Positions 9,886-17,935 of a stretch of 64,000 bases of DNA are shown piece by piece (position 1 is the stretch's first letter; every line of letters begins with the position of its first letter). This DNA comes from JAFDWI01 sp964595905. Lineage in GTDB: Bacteria > Actinomycetota > Acidimicrobiia > Acidimicrobiales > Iamiaceae. The notes beneath the pieces are model-generated. The model had not been told where the DNA came from, ran no database searches, and saw nothing but the letters and a program-made list of their open reading frames with translations. A program made the translations under genes and the position numbers. Where the stretch lies: assembly GCA_964595905.1 (NCBI GenBank), contig CAZQSU010000001.1:1-64000 (forward strand). Direction: 5' to 3'.

Positions 9886-10430
9886 CCGCACCGGGATTCG
9901 CCAGGAAGAGCACCGAGGTGCTCTTCGACGGCTACATGGTGCAACTCGTCGCAGCGACCATCGAGGTCCCCGACGGGTCGACGGTCACCAGGGAGATCGT
10001 GAACCATCCCGGCGCGGTGGCCGTCGTCGCCGTCGACGACGACGGCACGGTGCTGCTCGAGCGCCAGTACCGGGCCGCGCTGGACGAGAACCTGCTCGAG
10101 ATCCCCGCGGGCAAGCGCGACGTCGACGGCGAGCCGGCCCTGGAGGCGGCCCGTCGGGAGCTGATGGAGGAGACCGGCCACGACGCACGCGACTGGACCG
10201 AGATCGGCGCGTTCTACAACTCGCCGGGCTTCACCGACGAGCACACGACGTTGTTTCTGGCCACCGGACTCATCGAGGTGGGAACCGACCTGCAGGGGCC
10301 GGAAGAAGAAGCGATGCAACTCGTGCGCGTGCCGTTGGAGACGACCTGGGACCTGGTCGCATCCGGTGAACTCGTCGACGGCAAGTCGATCCTGGGACTG
10401 GCGCTGGCGATCCGTCGACTCGCCACATGA
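9882..10430 (+). CDS. Nudix hydrolase, ADP-ribose pyrophosphatase type
   Basis: 182 residues. The Nudix box is complete: G77 through ARRELMEETG (residues 90-99), matching GX5EX7REUXEEXGU. The protein resembles ADP-ribose pyrophosphatases, which cleave ADP-ribose to AMP and ribose 5-phosphate; LLEIPAGK just before the box is typical of that subfamily. A longer in-frame extension upstream lies within pyrG and is ignored: the ATG at 9882 overlaps the pyrG stop (ATGA). The stop overlaps the xerD start in the same way. Exact substrate preference is inferred from family and synteny. Confidence 0.9.
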   Translation: MTAPGFARKSTEVLFDGYMVQLVAATIEVPDGSTVTREIVNHPGAVAVVAVDDDGTVLLERQYRAALDENLLEIPAGKRDVDGEPALEAARRELMEETGHDARDWTEIGAFYNSPGFTDEHTTLFLATGLIEVGTDLQGPEEEAMQLVRVPLETTWDLVASGELVDGKSILGLALAIRRLAT

Positions 10431-11386
10431 GTGCACCGGCGCGGCGGCGGGGTCGACCCCCGGTGCACGAGCCGGTCGAGTTCCCGCTCGATGTCGAGGA
10501 GTTCCTGAACCATCTGCGGGTCGAACGCGGTCGGGCCGCCTCGACCTTGGCCGCGTACCGCCGCGACCTCGCCGATTTTCTCCGGTGGACCCGGCGCGGC
10601 GGCCTCGGCCTCGACACGGTCGGTGAGGACGACCTGGTCGCGTACCTCGCGGAGGTCGCGGCCTCGGGGGTCGCGCCGGCGACCGCCAAGCGTCGGGCCG
10701 TTGCGGTGCGTTCGCTGTACGGGTTCCTCCACGACGAGGGCACCATCGCGACCGACCCGGCTCGGGAGCTCGCCGTGCCGAGTGCACGACCGGGTCTGCC
10801 CAAAGCGCTCACCGAAACCGAGATCGACGCGCTGTTCGCCGCCGTGGTCGGCGACGGTCCGCTCGTCGTGCGCGACCGGGCGATCCTCGAGGTCATGTAC
10901 TCCTCGGGGCTGCGGATCTCGGAGACGACCGGGCTGTCGGTCGGCGACGTCGACCTGGCCGAACGGCTGCTCAGAGTGACCGGCAAGGGCGACAAGGAGC
11001 GCGTCGTCCCGATCGGCCGGATGGCCAAGGACGCGTTGGTCGCGTGGCTCGACCCGGATGTGCGCGGCTCGCTGCGTCCGACCCGCCCGACCCGCGACGA
11101 CGACGCCGCGGTCTTCGTGAACCGACGCGGTCGGCGCCTGACCCGCCAGGGACTCTGGGGCATCGTCCACGCCCACGCCGTGGCGGCCGGGCTGGGGGAG
11201 CGGTGTACGCCGCATGTGCTCCGGCACTCGTGTGCCACGCATCTGCTCGACCACGGCGCCGACATCCGCACGGTCCAGGAGCTTCTCGGACACGTCTCGG
11301 TGTCGACGACGCAGATCTACACGAAGGTCTCGACCGAACGCCTCTTCGCCGCCTGGGCCGAGGCGCATCCCCGCGCCCGCCGGTGA
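10427..11386 (+). CDS. xerD: Tyrosine recombinase XerD
   Basis: 319 residues. It resolves chromosome dimers at dif with XerC by site-specific recombination near the division septum. The N-terminal SAM-like core-binding domain covers about 20-110. The catalytic domain has all active-site residues: R163 in GLRISE, K187 in GKGDKER, H263 and R266 in HVLRHS, H289 in LLGHVS and the nucleophile Y298 in QIYTK. Its position after pyrG and the Nudix gene is the same as Rv1701, supporting XerD rather than an integron or phage integrase. It ends 3 bases before the oppositely oriented HD gene, with no terminator visible between them. Confidence 0.94.
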   Translation: MSAPARRRGRPPVHEPVEFPLDVEEFLNHLRVERGRAASTLAAYRRDLADFLRWTRRGGLGLDTVGEDDLVAYLAEVAASGVAPATAKRRAVAVRSLYGFLHDEGTIATDPARELAVPSARPGLPKALTETEIDALFAAVVGDGPLVVRDRAILEVMYSSGLRISETTGLSVGDVDLAERLLRVTGKGDKERVVPIGRMAKDALVAWLDPDVRGSLRPTRPTRDDDAAVFVNRRGRRLTRQGLWGIVHAHAVAAGLGERCTPHVLRHSCATHLLDHGADIRTVQELLGHVSVSTTQIYTKVSTERLFAAWAEAHPRARR

Positions 11387-11389
11387 CGA

Positions 11390-11905
11390 TCAGTCGTCGT
11401 CCGCAGCCTTCAGGACGCGGCCGATCTCGATCGGAACGGTCCAGTCGTCTTCGGGCGAATGGTGCTCCCGCGCCCAGGCGACGGTGAGGGGATCGGATTC
11501 GGCCAACGCCAACAGATCGCCGCCCAGGCGCGGGTGTTCCAGATACAGCCCCACGCGGCGGGTGAAGCCGCGGGTCTCGCTCCAGGCGACCGCCATCTCG
11601 CGGCCGGCCACCTTCGCTGACAACGTCGCCACCACCCGGCCGTAGGTGCGCAGCCCCGAAGTCGACTTGCCCACGTCGTGCAACAGGGCAGCCGCGATGA
11701 CGGGGTCGGTCGCCTTGGCGCCGAGCGCCCGCTCGACCCGTCGGGCCACCCCCACGGCGTGCCGCCGGTCGGGATTCGACATCCGTCGCCAGAGTCTCAC
11801 CTCGGCATCGGTCAGGTGACCGGTCGCCCAGTCGTCGTCGGACCTCGACGGCCCTCCCGGTCGGAGCGAGCCGAAGAAGCGCTTGACGAGGTGTGCAGCG
11901 GACAA
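11390..11905 (-). CDS. HD-domain phosphohydrolase-like protein
   Basis: 171 residues taking the TTG at 11905 as start, which lies 4 bases after the stop of the TraR/DksA gene; there is no ATG or GTG nearby and the longer open frame upstream is antisense-like composition. The HD domain metal ligands are visible as RRHAVGVA (His50) and ALLHDVGK (His76-Asp77). A later EHHS motif near the C-terminus (AREHHSPED) resembles other HD-family hydrolases. It is likely a metal-dependent phosphohydrolase acting on a nucleotide or similar; the substrate is unknown. It is probably translated from the same message as the zinc-finger gene upstream. Confidence 0.75.
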   Translation of the reverse strand: MSAAHLVKRFFGSLRPGGPSRSDDDWATGHLTDAEVRLWRRMSNPDRRHAVGVARRVERALGAKATDPVIAAALLHDVGKSTSGLRTYGRVVATLSAKVAGREMAVAWSETRGFTRRVGLYLEHPRLGGDLLALAESDPLTVAWAREHHSPEDDWTVPIEIGRVLKAADDD

Positions 11906-11909
11906 CGAC

Positions 11910-12236
11910 TCAGGCGTGACGGATGCAGAAGCGAGCAGCCGGGATCGCCTCGAGGCGGGCCTCGCCGATCGGCTCGCCGCACGCTTCGCAGCGCCCGTAG
12001 GTGCCGTCGTCGATCCGCTGCAACGCCGCGTCGATCTCGTCGAGCTGCTCCCTGGCCGCGGCGATCGCCACCTGGTTCTCGCCGAGCTCGGCGGCGACCT
12101 GGCCCGAGTCGGCGAAGTTGACGTCGTAGGCGAGCGGGTCGTCCGCGGTCGCCGAGAGCTCCTCGTTGCGGGCGATGAGTTCTTCACGGAGCGCTTCGAG
12201 GGTGCGGCGCGCGTCGACGAGATCCAGATCGGACAT
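11910..12236 (-). CDS. TraR/DksA-type zinc-finger protein
   Basis: 108 residues. An N-terminal coiled-coil helix pair (about 5-75) is followed by a C-terminal zinc finger with C83, C86 (CEACG) and C104 and, in the usual fourth cysteine position, H107 (FCIRH). Proteins of this kind bind the secondary channel of RNA polymerase (DksA) or, in actinobacteria (RbpA/CarD-independent relatives), act in transcription or stress roles that are poorly known. The C-C-C-H set suggests metal binding is kept. A TACGAT box lies 6 bases before its ATG. Function beyond family is not certain. Confidence 0.85.
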   Translation of the reverse strand: MSDLDLVDARRTLEALREELIARNEELSATADDPLAYDVNFADSGQVAAELGENQVAIAAAREQLDEIDAALQRIDDGTYGRCEACGEPIGEARLEAIPAARFCIRHA

Positions 12237-12242
12237 GTCGTC

Positions 12243-12248
12243 ATCGTA
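12243..12248 (-). promoter_or_regulatory. -10 element of the TraR/DksA-like gene
   Basis: TACGAT on the minus strand ends 6 bases before the ATG at 12236, consistent with a leaderless message. Confidence 0.45.
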
Positions 12249-12272
12249 GAGCGAAACGCGCGGGCTGCGTGC

Positions 12273-13262
12273 TCAGGTTCGGGTCCGGGGCAGGAATCCC
12301 ATCGCGTCTTCGGCCCGACGCACGATCGGTTCAGCGATGGCGTCGGCCCGCGCCGCGCCTCCCGCGAGCACGTCGAGCAGATGGCCCGGGTCACCGAGCA
12401 GTTCGTCGTAACGGGAACGAACCGGCCCGAGGAAAGCCACGACCGCCTCGGCCACGGCCGCCTTCAGGTCGCCGTAGCGGGAGTAGCCCACGGCTGCGGC
12501 CTCGGGCGTGGTGCCGGTGCAGGCCGCCAGGATCGACAACAGGTTCGACACGCCGGGTTTGGCCTCCGGGTCGTAACGCACCTCGGTCTCCGCGTCGGTG
12601 ACGGCCCGCTTGATCTTGCGGGCCACCGTGGCGTCGTCGTCGGACAACGCCACGGTTCCCTGGGGCGAGTCGAGCGACTTGGACATCTTGCGTTCGGGGT
12701 GCTGGAGGTCCATGATGCGCGCCCCGGTGGCCCGGTAGACCCCCTCGGGCACGACGAAGGTCTCGCCGTAGCGGGCGTTGAAGCGCATGGCGAGGTCCCG
12801 GGTCAGCTCGATGTGTTGGCGCTGGTCGTCGCCCACGGGCACCTGGTCGGCGTCGTACGCGAGGATGTCCGCCGCCATCAGCGCCGGGTAGGTGAACAAC
12901 CCTGCCGACACGAACTCGCCACGGGCCGCCTTGTCCTTGAACTGGGTCATGCGCTGGAGCTCGCCGTAGGACGCGGTGCACTCCAGCAGCCAGGCGAGCT
13001 CACGGTGGGCGGCGACCTGGGACTGCAGGAACAGGACACTGCGCTCCGCGTCGAGGCCCATGGCGAGGAAGGTCGCGGTCAACTCCAGGGTGCGTCGCCG
13101 CAGGTCCGCCGGGTCCTGGGGGAACGTGATCGAGTGCAGATCGACCACGCAGAACAGACTCTCGGCCTGTTCCGCCTCGGCGACCCACAACGCGACGGCC
13201 CCCAGCAGGTTGCCCAGGTGCGGGTCGCCACTCGGTTGCATTCCGGAAAACACGCGGGTCAT
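12273..13262 (-). CDS. trpS: Tryptophanyl-tRNA synthetase
   Basis: 329 residues, the usual size. It charges tRNA-Trp. The class I signatures are the HIGH-like PSGDPHLGNLLGA near the N-terminus and KMSKSLD (about residue 190). The start is the ATG at 13262, where homology begins (TRVFSGMQPSG); the frame stays open upstream but that part is antisense to nothing recognisable. A TACCAT box ends 8 bases before the ATG, another leaderless geometry. Its neighbours (a TraR-like protein and an esterase) are not functionally linked. Confidence 0.96.
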   Translation of the reverse strand: MTRVFSGMQPSGDPHLGNLLGAVALWVAEAEQAESLFCVVDLHSITFPQDPADLRRRTLELTATFLAMGLDAERSVLFLQSQVAAHRELAWLLECTASYGELQRMTQFKDKAARGEFVSAGLFTYPALMAADILAYDADQVPVGDDQRQHIELTRDLAMRFNARYGETFVVPEGVYRATGARIMDLQHPERKMSKSLDSPQGTVALSDDDATVARKIKRAVTDAETEVRYDPEAKPGVSNLLSILAACTGTTPEAAAVGYSRYGDLKAAVAEAVVAFLGPVRSRYDELLGDPGHLLDVLAGGAARADAIAEPIVRRAEDAMGFLPRTRT

Positions 13263-13270
13263 GGGCTGCG

Positions 13271-13276
13271 ATGGTA
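13271..13276 (-). promoter_or_regulatory. -10 element of trpS
   Basis: TACCAT on the minus strand, 8 bases before the trpS ATG at 13262. Confidence 0.5.
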
Positions 13277-13306
13277 TGCGGCCACCCGACCGGATCCCGG
13301 ATCGAT

Positions 13307-14287
13307 TCAGCTCCGCGGGTGCGCCGCGAAGAAGTCCAGTGCCATGCTGGTCGCGTCGATCGTGTGGGTCGTCAGCGAGGGGTCTCCGAGGGAGATCGCG
13401 CTGCCGGGCCAGGTGTGGCCGCCGCCGACGATCGTGTCGAGTTCGACGTCGGTGCCGGTCGTGCAGCCCTGGTAACGGCGGACGACGACGTCGTCGCCCA
13501 CCCGGGTGACGGCCGGACGTGGCCGGCAGTCGGCGTTGGCGGCCCACGCGGCGATGTTGGTGAGGGCTCCGGGGAGCCCGGCGTTCGGGGTGGCGGCGTC
13601 ATCGACCGTGCCGCCCCCGGGGCCGTAGGCGACCACCGGGTCGGCCGTCCCGTGGAAGGCCAACACCCCCAGGGGACGGCACTCGCCGGGGAACACCTCG
13701 ACGGCGACCAGCACGATCGAGGCGTAGCGGTCGTCGCTGCACGCGGTCGACGCCGCCTTCCACGCACCCAGCGACATGCCGATCAGATGGATACGGTCCT
13801 CGGCGATGCACAGGTGCGAGGTGACCTCGTCGACCAGCGCCCCCAGGAAGTCGGCGTCGGCACCCTGGGCGCCGAGTTCCCACTTGCCGTCGATCGCGTC
13901 CGGGGTCACCGTCACCCACCCGCGTTTCGCCGCACGCCGGGGCAGGTCGGAGTAGACGCTGGCCTGGAATGCGTTCGATCCCGATCCGTGCAGGTTCACC
14001 ACGAGCGGCACCGGTTCGTCGGGGTCGATGTCGTCGGGGATCCCGATCCGGTAGGTCCGCTCCGTGCCGTCCACGGTCGTCGACCGGGCCACGTCGCCCG
14101 GCCCGTCCACCGCGAGCTCGGGCCAGGTCACCGGCCGTCCACAGCCGATGCTCCCCGCGGTGGTCGTCGTCGCCACGGTGGTGGGGGAGCCCGTGCGGGC
14201 GGTCCGCCCGCCATCGGATGTGCAGCCCACGGCGAGCGTCGACAGCACGATCCACAGGATGAACCGGTACGGTCGGCGACGCGACAT
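13307..14287 (-). CDS. LpqC-like secreted esterase / PHB-depolymerase family lipoprotein
   Basis: 326 residues. The N-terminus has a basic stretch, a hydrophobic segment (about 9-20) and a lipobox LAVGC with Cys22, so it is probably a cell-surface lipoprotein; a Thr-rich linker follows. The alpha/beta-hydrolase core has the oxyanion-side segment VNLHGSGSN, the nucleophile elbow GMSLG (Ser at about 172), an acid candidate in GTADPVV and the catalytic His in GGGHTWPG. This matches the polyhydroxybutyrate depolymerase/feruloyl esterase family (COG3509) that includes mycobacterial LpqC. The true substrate is unknown. A TACCGT box lies 6 bases before the ATG. Confidence 0.85.
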   Translation of the reverse strand: MSRRRPYRFILWIVLSTLAVGCTSDGGRTARTGSPTTVATTTTAGSIGCGRPVTWPELAVDGPGDVARSTTVDGTERTYRIGIPDDIDPDEPVPLVVNLHGSGSNAFQASVYSDLPRRAAKRGWVTVTPDAIDGKWELGAQGADADFLGALVDEVTSHLCIAEDRIHLIGMSLGAWKAASTACSDDRYASIVLVAVEVFPGECRPLGVLAFHGTADPVVAYGPGGGTVDDAATPNAGLPGALTNIAAWAANADCRPRPAVTRVGDDVVVRRYQGCTTGTDVELDTIVGGGHTWPGSAISLGDPSLTTHTIDATSMALDFFAAHPRS

Positions 14288-14293
14288 CCCGAC

Positions 14294-14299
14294 ACGGTA
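14294..14299 (-). promoter_or_regulatory. -10 element of the LpqC-like gene
   Basis: TACCGT on the minus strand, 6 bases before the ATG at 14287. It faces the scpA promoter at 14331 in this divergent intergenic region. Confidence 0.45.
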
Positions 14300-14330
14300 G
14301 GCGAATCACAACGGTGCAACTTGGGGACGC

Positions 14331-14336
14331 TAGGAT
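14331..14336 (+). promoter_or_regulatory. -10 element of scpA
   Basis: TAGGAT, 7 bases before the GTG at 14344. The box overlaps an in-frame ATG (14335), which therefore cannot be in the transcript; this decides the scpA start in favour of GTG 14344. Confidence 0.6.
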
Positions 14337-14343
14337 GCGGCCC

Positions 14344-15147
14344 GTGGCCTACGACGTCTCCACCCAGGTGTTCGAAGGACCCTTCGACGTGCTGTTGCAC
14401 CTCATCCTGCGCGAAGAGGTCGATCTGTACGAGATCTCGATGGTCCGGATCGTCGACGAGTTCCTCGCGTACGTCGACGCGCTCGAACGGCCCGACCTGG
14501 AGCTGACCACCGAATTCCTGCTGATCGCCGCCACGCTCGTGCAGCTCAAGGCCCGTCGTCTGCTGCCCGACGACGATCCGGTCACCCTCGACGAGGAGCT
14601 GGCGATCTGGTCGGAGCGTGACCTGCTGCTGGCCCGCCTGGTCGAGTGCAAGACGTTCAAGGACGCGGCCAAGGCCCTGGCCCGTATCGCAGACGAGGCC
14701 GAACGCTCGGCGCCCCGGGTCGCCGGACCCGAGGACCACTTCCTCGACCTGGCGCCCGACCCGATGATCGGCGTCACGCCTTCGAAGATCCGCGACGCCC
14801 TGGTCCGCGCGCTCACCCCGCGGCCCGAACCCCGCATCGATCTGCACCACGTGGCTCCGATCCGGGTGAGCGTCGCCGACGCGGTCGTCGAGATCGCCGA
14901 CGAACTCAGCCGGGCCGGACAGATGAGCTTCCGGGAGCTGACCGCGGCGTCGCAGAGCCGTCTCGAGGTCGTCGTCCGGTTCCTCGCGATCCTGGAGTTG
15001 TTCAAGGAGGACCGGGTCGATCTGGACCAGACCGAGATCTTCGGCGAGATCCGGATCACCTGGCGGGGCGACGACGGAACCGACCCGCTCGACTGGCATG
15101 CCGGCTGGGACGTGTCGTCGATGCTCGTCGACGCCTACGACGGTTGA
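14344..15147 (+). CDS. scpA: Segregation and condensation protein A
   Basis: 267 residues. ScpA is the kleisin that bridges SMC heads and binds ScpB in the bacterial condensin. The family N-terminus FEGPFDVLLHLI and the helical block LTTEFLLIAATLVQLKARRLLP are present, and the C-terminal winged-helix segment SFRELTAASQSRLEVVVRFLAILEL is intact. The frame is open further upstream (possible starts at 14314 and 14335), but the promoter box places the transcript start at GTG 14344. scpB follows after 8 bases. In mycobacteria parA precedes scpA; here a four-gene block on the other strand separates xerD and scpA. Confidence 0.95.
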   Translation: MAYDVSTQVFEGPFDVLLHLILREEVDLYEISMVRIVDEFLAYVDALERPDLELTTEFLLIAATLVQLKARRLLPDDDPVTLDEELAIWSERDLLLARLVECKTFKDAAKALARIADEAERSAPRVAGPEDHFLDLAPDPMIGVTPSKIRDALVRALTPRPEPRIDLHHVAPIRVSVADAVVEIADELSRAGQMSFRELTAASQSRLEVVVRFLAILELFKEDRVDLDQTEIFGEIRITWRGDDGTDPLDWHAGWDVSSMLVDAYDG

Positions 15148-15155
15148 GGAGCGTC

Positions 15156-15764
15156 GTGACCGACGACGCCGACGCCCGACGCGCGATCGAGGCGGTCGTC
15201 ATGGTCGCCGAGGAACCGGTCGAGTCCCAGCTCCTCGCGCAACTCATCGAGATCCCGGTGGACCGGGTCGACGAGATCTGCGCGGCACTCGCCGCCGAGT
15301 ACGCCGACGAGCAGCGTGGTTTCGAGCTCGTGCGGGTCGCCGGCGGTTACCAGTACCGCAGTCATCCCGACGAGGCGCCCTACATCGAACGATTCGTGTT
15401 GCACGGCCGCTCGGCCCGCCTGTCGGCCGCCGCGCTCGAGACCCTCGCGATCGTCGCCTACAAGCAACCGGTCTCGCGCGCCCAGATCGCGGCGATCCGC
15501 GGAGTGAACGTCGACGGAGTCGTCCGTACCCTGGAGCGACGCGGCTACATCGCCGAGATCGCCCGTGATCCGGGGCCCGGCCAGGCCGTGCTGTACGGCA
15601 CCACCAAGTTGTTCCTGTCGAAGCTCGGCATCGACTCGACCGACGAGTTGCCACCGCTGGCCGGATTCATTCCCGACTCCGACATCGTCGAGGCGTTGGA
15701 GACGGGCCTGCGGGTCGCCGGTGACGAACACGGTGACGAACGTGACGAACACGGTGACGACTGA
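15156..15764 (+). CDS. scpB: Segregation and condensation protein B
   Basis: 202 residues from GTG with a clear GAGGAG ribosome binding site (15146-15151) inside the end of scpA. ScpB dimers have two winged-helix domains; the second is recognisable from LSAAALETLAIVAYKQPVSR and VVRTLERRGYI. The extreme C-terminus (about the last 14 residues, GDEHGDERDEHGDD) is a low-complexity acidic repeat encoded by a short DNA repeat that also supplies the start region of rluB in another frame. It acts with ScpA and SMC in chromosome compaction. Confidence 0.94.
   Translation: MTDDADARRAIEAVVMVAEEPVESQLLAQLIEIPVDRVDEICAALAAEYADEQRGFELVRVAGGYQYRSHPDEAPYIERFVLHGRSARLSAAALETLAIVAYKQPVSRAQIAAIRGVNVDGVVRTLERRGYIAEIARDPGPGQAVLYGTTKLFLSKLGIDSTDELPPLAGFIPDSDIVEALETGLRVAGDEHGDERDEHGDD
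15721..15757 (+). repeat. Short GTGACGAACACG-type repeat at the scpB/rluB overlap
   Basis: Copies of GTGACGAAC(AC)G are arranged in tandem. In the scpB frame they encode DEHGDE-like residues. In the rluB frame each copy starts with GTG and reads VTN(T), giving four in-frame GTG codons (15721, 15733, 15742, 15754) that could all serve as rluB starts. Confidence 0.75.
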
Positions 15765-16485
15765 CCGAGCGCCCGGCGAACGCCTCCAGAAGGTGCTGGC
15801 GGCCGCCGGCGTCGCCAGCCGGCGTCAGTGCGAGATCTACATCGCCGAGGGGCGGATCACCGTCGACGGTGAGGTCGCCGAACTCGGGCGCCGGGTCGAC
15901 CCCGAACACGCGCTGATCGAACTCGACGGCGTGCCCGTCTCGGTCGCGCCCGGTCTGGTGCACTACCTGCTGAACAAGCCGGCCGGGGTGGTGAGCACCG
16001 CGTCCGATCCCCAGGGGCGTCCCACCGTCGTGTCGCTCGTGCCCGAGGAACCCCGCGTGTACCCCGTGGGGCGCCTCGACATGGACACCGAGGGGCTGTT
16101 GCTGCTCACCAACAACGGCGAGTTGACCCACCGGCTCACCCATCCCTCCTACGAGGTGCCCAAGGAGTACCTGGCCGAGGTCTCGGGCCGGATCACGCCC
16201 CGGGCGCTGCAACGCCTCCGCAACGGCGTCGAACTCACCGACGGCCTCACCGCCCCGGCCACGGTCTCGAACCCCTCGCCCGGTCTACTGCGGATCGTGA
16301 TCCACGAAGGCCGGAACCGCCAGGTACGTCGCATGGTCGCCGCGGTCGGCTGCGAGGTCACCCGGCTGGTGCGCACCCGCATCGGCCCCATCGCCGATCC
16401 GCGCCTCGCCCCGGGCCACTGGCGACCGCTCGAAGCCGACGAACGGCGTGCCCTCGAGCGGCTGGTCAGAACCCCCGACCGGTAG
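15754..16485 (+). CDS. rluB: Ribosomal large-subunit pseudouridine synthase B
   Basis: 243 residues from GTG 15754; three further in-frame GTGs upstream make the exact start uncertain. An N-terminal S4 domain (about 9-60, ERLQKVLAAAGVASRR) and the RsuA/RluB catalytic domain with GRLDMDTEGLLLLTNNG are present; the aspartate of GRLD (about 109) is the catalytic residue. It isomerises a uridine of 23S rRNA. The start overlaps scpB by 11 bases. The gene position after scpA-scpB matches mycobacterial Rv1711. Its TAG stop provides the first bases of the aroH -10 box. Confidence 0.93.
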   Translation: MTTDRAPGERLQKVLAAAGVASRRQCEIYIAEGRITVDGEVAELGRRVDPEHALIELDGVPVSVAPGLVHYLLNKPAGVVSTASDPQGRPTVVSLVPEEPRVYPVGRLDMDTEGLLLLTNNGELTHRLTHPSYEVPKEYLAEVSGRITPRALQRLRNGVELTDGLTAPATVSNPSPGLLRIVIHEGRNRQVRRMVAAVGCEVTRLVRTRIGPIADPRLAPGHWRPLEADERRALERLVRTPDR

Positions 16486-16488
16486 GAT
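16483..16488 (+). promoter_or_regulatory. -10 element of aroH, overlapping the rluB stop codon
   Basis: TAGGAT, whose first three bases are the rluB stop. It lies 8 bases before the aroH GTG at 16497. Confidence 0.55.
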
Positions 16489-16496
16489 CGGCGCTC

Positions 16497-16865
16497 GTGA
16501 CCAGACACGTCCGGGCGCTGCGCGGCGCGACCACCGTCGACACCGACACCGCCGAAGCCATCGACGAAGCGGTCGTCGAGTTGCTCCAGACGCTGTTCGA
16601 CCGCAACGACCTCGACCATGACGACCTGATCAGCGTCCTGTTCACGGCCACCGACGATCTGCACGCGAAGTTCCCCGCCGCGTCGGCCCGGGTCTTCGGC
16701 CTCGGCGACGTGCCGCTCATCTGCGCCCGCGAGCTCGACGTCATCGATGCCACACCGCGGTGCGTCAGGGTGATGATCCACCTGGAGACCACGCGGTCGC
16801 GGGCCGAGTTGCACCATGTGTACCTGCGAGAAGCGGTCGGCCTGAGAGACGACCTGCCCACATGA
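16497..16865 (+). CDS. aroH: Chorismate mutase, AroH class
   Basis: 122 residues, the standard size for the monofunctional AroH fold (trimeric alpha/beta barrel, not AroQ). It converts chorismate to prephenate for phenylalanine and tyrosine synthesis. Family features are the N-terminal VRALRGATTVDTDT, ISVLFTATDDLHAKFPA, and PLICARELDV with RVMIHLETTRS; the arginines of RALRG and CVRVM correspond to substrate-binding positions. The following tyrA consumes prephenate, so the two genes form a logical pair, overlapping as ATGA. Confidence 0.95.
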   Translation: MTRHVRALRGATTVDTDTAEAIDEAVVELLQTLFDRNDLDHDDLISVLFTATDDLHAKFPAASARVFGLGDVPLICARELDVIDATPRCVRVMIHLETTRSRAELHHVYLREAVGLRDDLPT

Positions 16866-17935
16866 GCGCACCGCGTCGTGCCACCGTCGTCGGCACCGGG
16901 CTGATCGGCGGATCGGTCGGGCTGGCGCTGCGGGCGCGGGACTGGTGGGTGAGCGGTGTGGACGTCACGCCCGGCCTGGTGGACCAGGCGATCGCCGCAG
17001 GTGCCTGCGACGCGGAGGGACTCGACCCCTCCAGCGACCTGGTCGTGATCGCCACGCCGGTCGGCGCGGTCGTCCACGAGGCCCGACGGGCCCTGGCCGT
17101 GTGCCCGGATGCCGCCGTCACCGACGTGGGCGGGGTCAAGGCCGCGATCGTCGACGCCATCGACGACCCGCGCTTCGTCGGTGGGCATCCGATGGCCGGC
17201 TCCGAGGAACTCGGCCTCGTCGGTGCCGACGCCGAGTTGTTCGAGGGGGCCGCCTGGGCGCTGTGTCCGGGCCCCGCGACCGCGGACGCGAGCTACGCCA
17301 TGGTGCGCGAGATCGTCTCCTCGTTCCACGCTCAGGTCCTCACCCTTTCGCCGGCCGATCACGACCACGGGGTGGCGGTGGTGTCGCACGTGCCGCACCT
17401 GACCGCGGCGTCGTTGGTGCGTGTCACGGGCGACCACTCGTCGGACCACGCAGCGCTGCTGCGTCTGGCCGCGGGTGGATTCAGCGACATGACCCGCATC
17501 GCGGCCGGCTCGCCGTCGATCTGGCCGGGCGTGTGCGAACAGAACCGCGACGCGATCCTGGAGGTGCTCGATCAGCTCCGCGACGAGCTCGCGTCGATCC
17601 GCTCGATCGTCGCCGACCGCGACGGTGCGAAGCTGCTCGACGTGCTCGCTGAGGCCCAGCAGGTGCGCCGCAACCTGCCGAGACGGCCCAGCGACGCGGG
17701 GCCACACAGCGAGATCCGCGTCCTCGTCAAGGACCAACCCGGCGCGCTGAAGGACGTGGCGAGCCTGGCGACCGATCTTGACGTCAACCTGGCCTGGGCC
17801 ACCACGATCGACCTCGAGGGCAATGCCGGCGGCATGGTCGTGATCCGCGTGCTCAGTGACGACGCCGCGCGGCTGTGCCGGGGCCTGCTCGACGCGGGGT
17901 TCCGGGCTTTCGTCCAGACCGAGGACGAGACGTGA
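16862..17935 (+). CDS. tyrA: Prephenate dehydrogenase with C-terminal ACT domain
   Basis: 357 residues. The NAD(P)-binding motif GTGLIGGS is at residues 11-18. The catalytic region is marked by VGGHPMAGSE and the His-rich SHVPHLTAAS. Residues from about 282 (EIRVLVKDQPGALKDVASLA) form an ACT domain, which in this family commonly binds tyrosine for feedback control. Upstream open frame is ignored, because the ATG overlaps the aroH stop. The stop overlaps the aroA GTG (GTGA). It produces 4-hydroxyphenylpyruvate for tyrosine synthesis. Confidence 0.94.
   Translation: MSAPRRATVVGTGLIGGSVGLALRARDWWVSGVDVTPGLVDQAIAAGACDAEGLDPSSDLVVIATPVGAVVHEARRALAVCPDAAVTDVGGVKAAIVDAIDDPRFVGGHPMAGSEELGLVGADAELFEGAAWALCPGPATADASYAMVREIVSSFHAQVLTLSPADHDHGVAVVSHVPHLTAASLVRVTGDHSSDHAALLRLAAGGFSDMTRIAAGSPSIWPGVCEQNRDAILEVLDQLRDELASIRSIVADRDGAKLLDVLAEAQQVRRNLPRRPSDAGPHSEIRVLVKDQPGALKDVASLATDLDVNLAWATTIDLEGNAGGMVVIRVLSDDAARLCRGLLDAGFRAFVQTEDET

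Noticed and set aside
10427..11386. Tyrosine recombinase as part of a mobile element
   Set aside because: Its position after pyrG and the Nudix gene matches chromosomal xerD in other actinobacteria, and no attachment repeats flank it.
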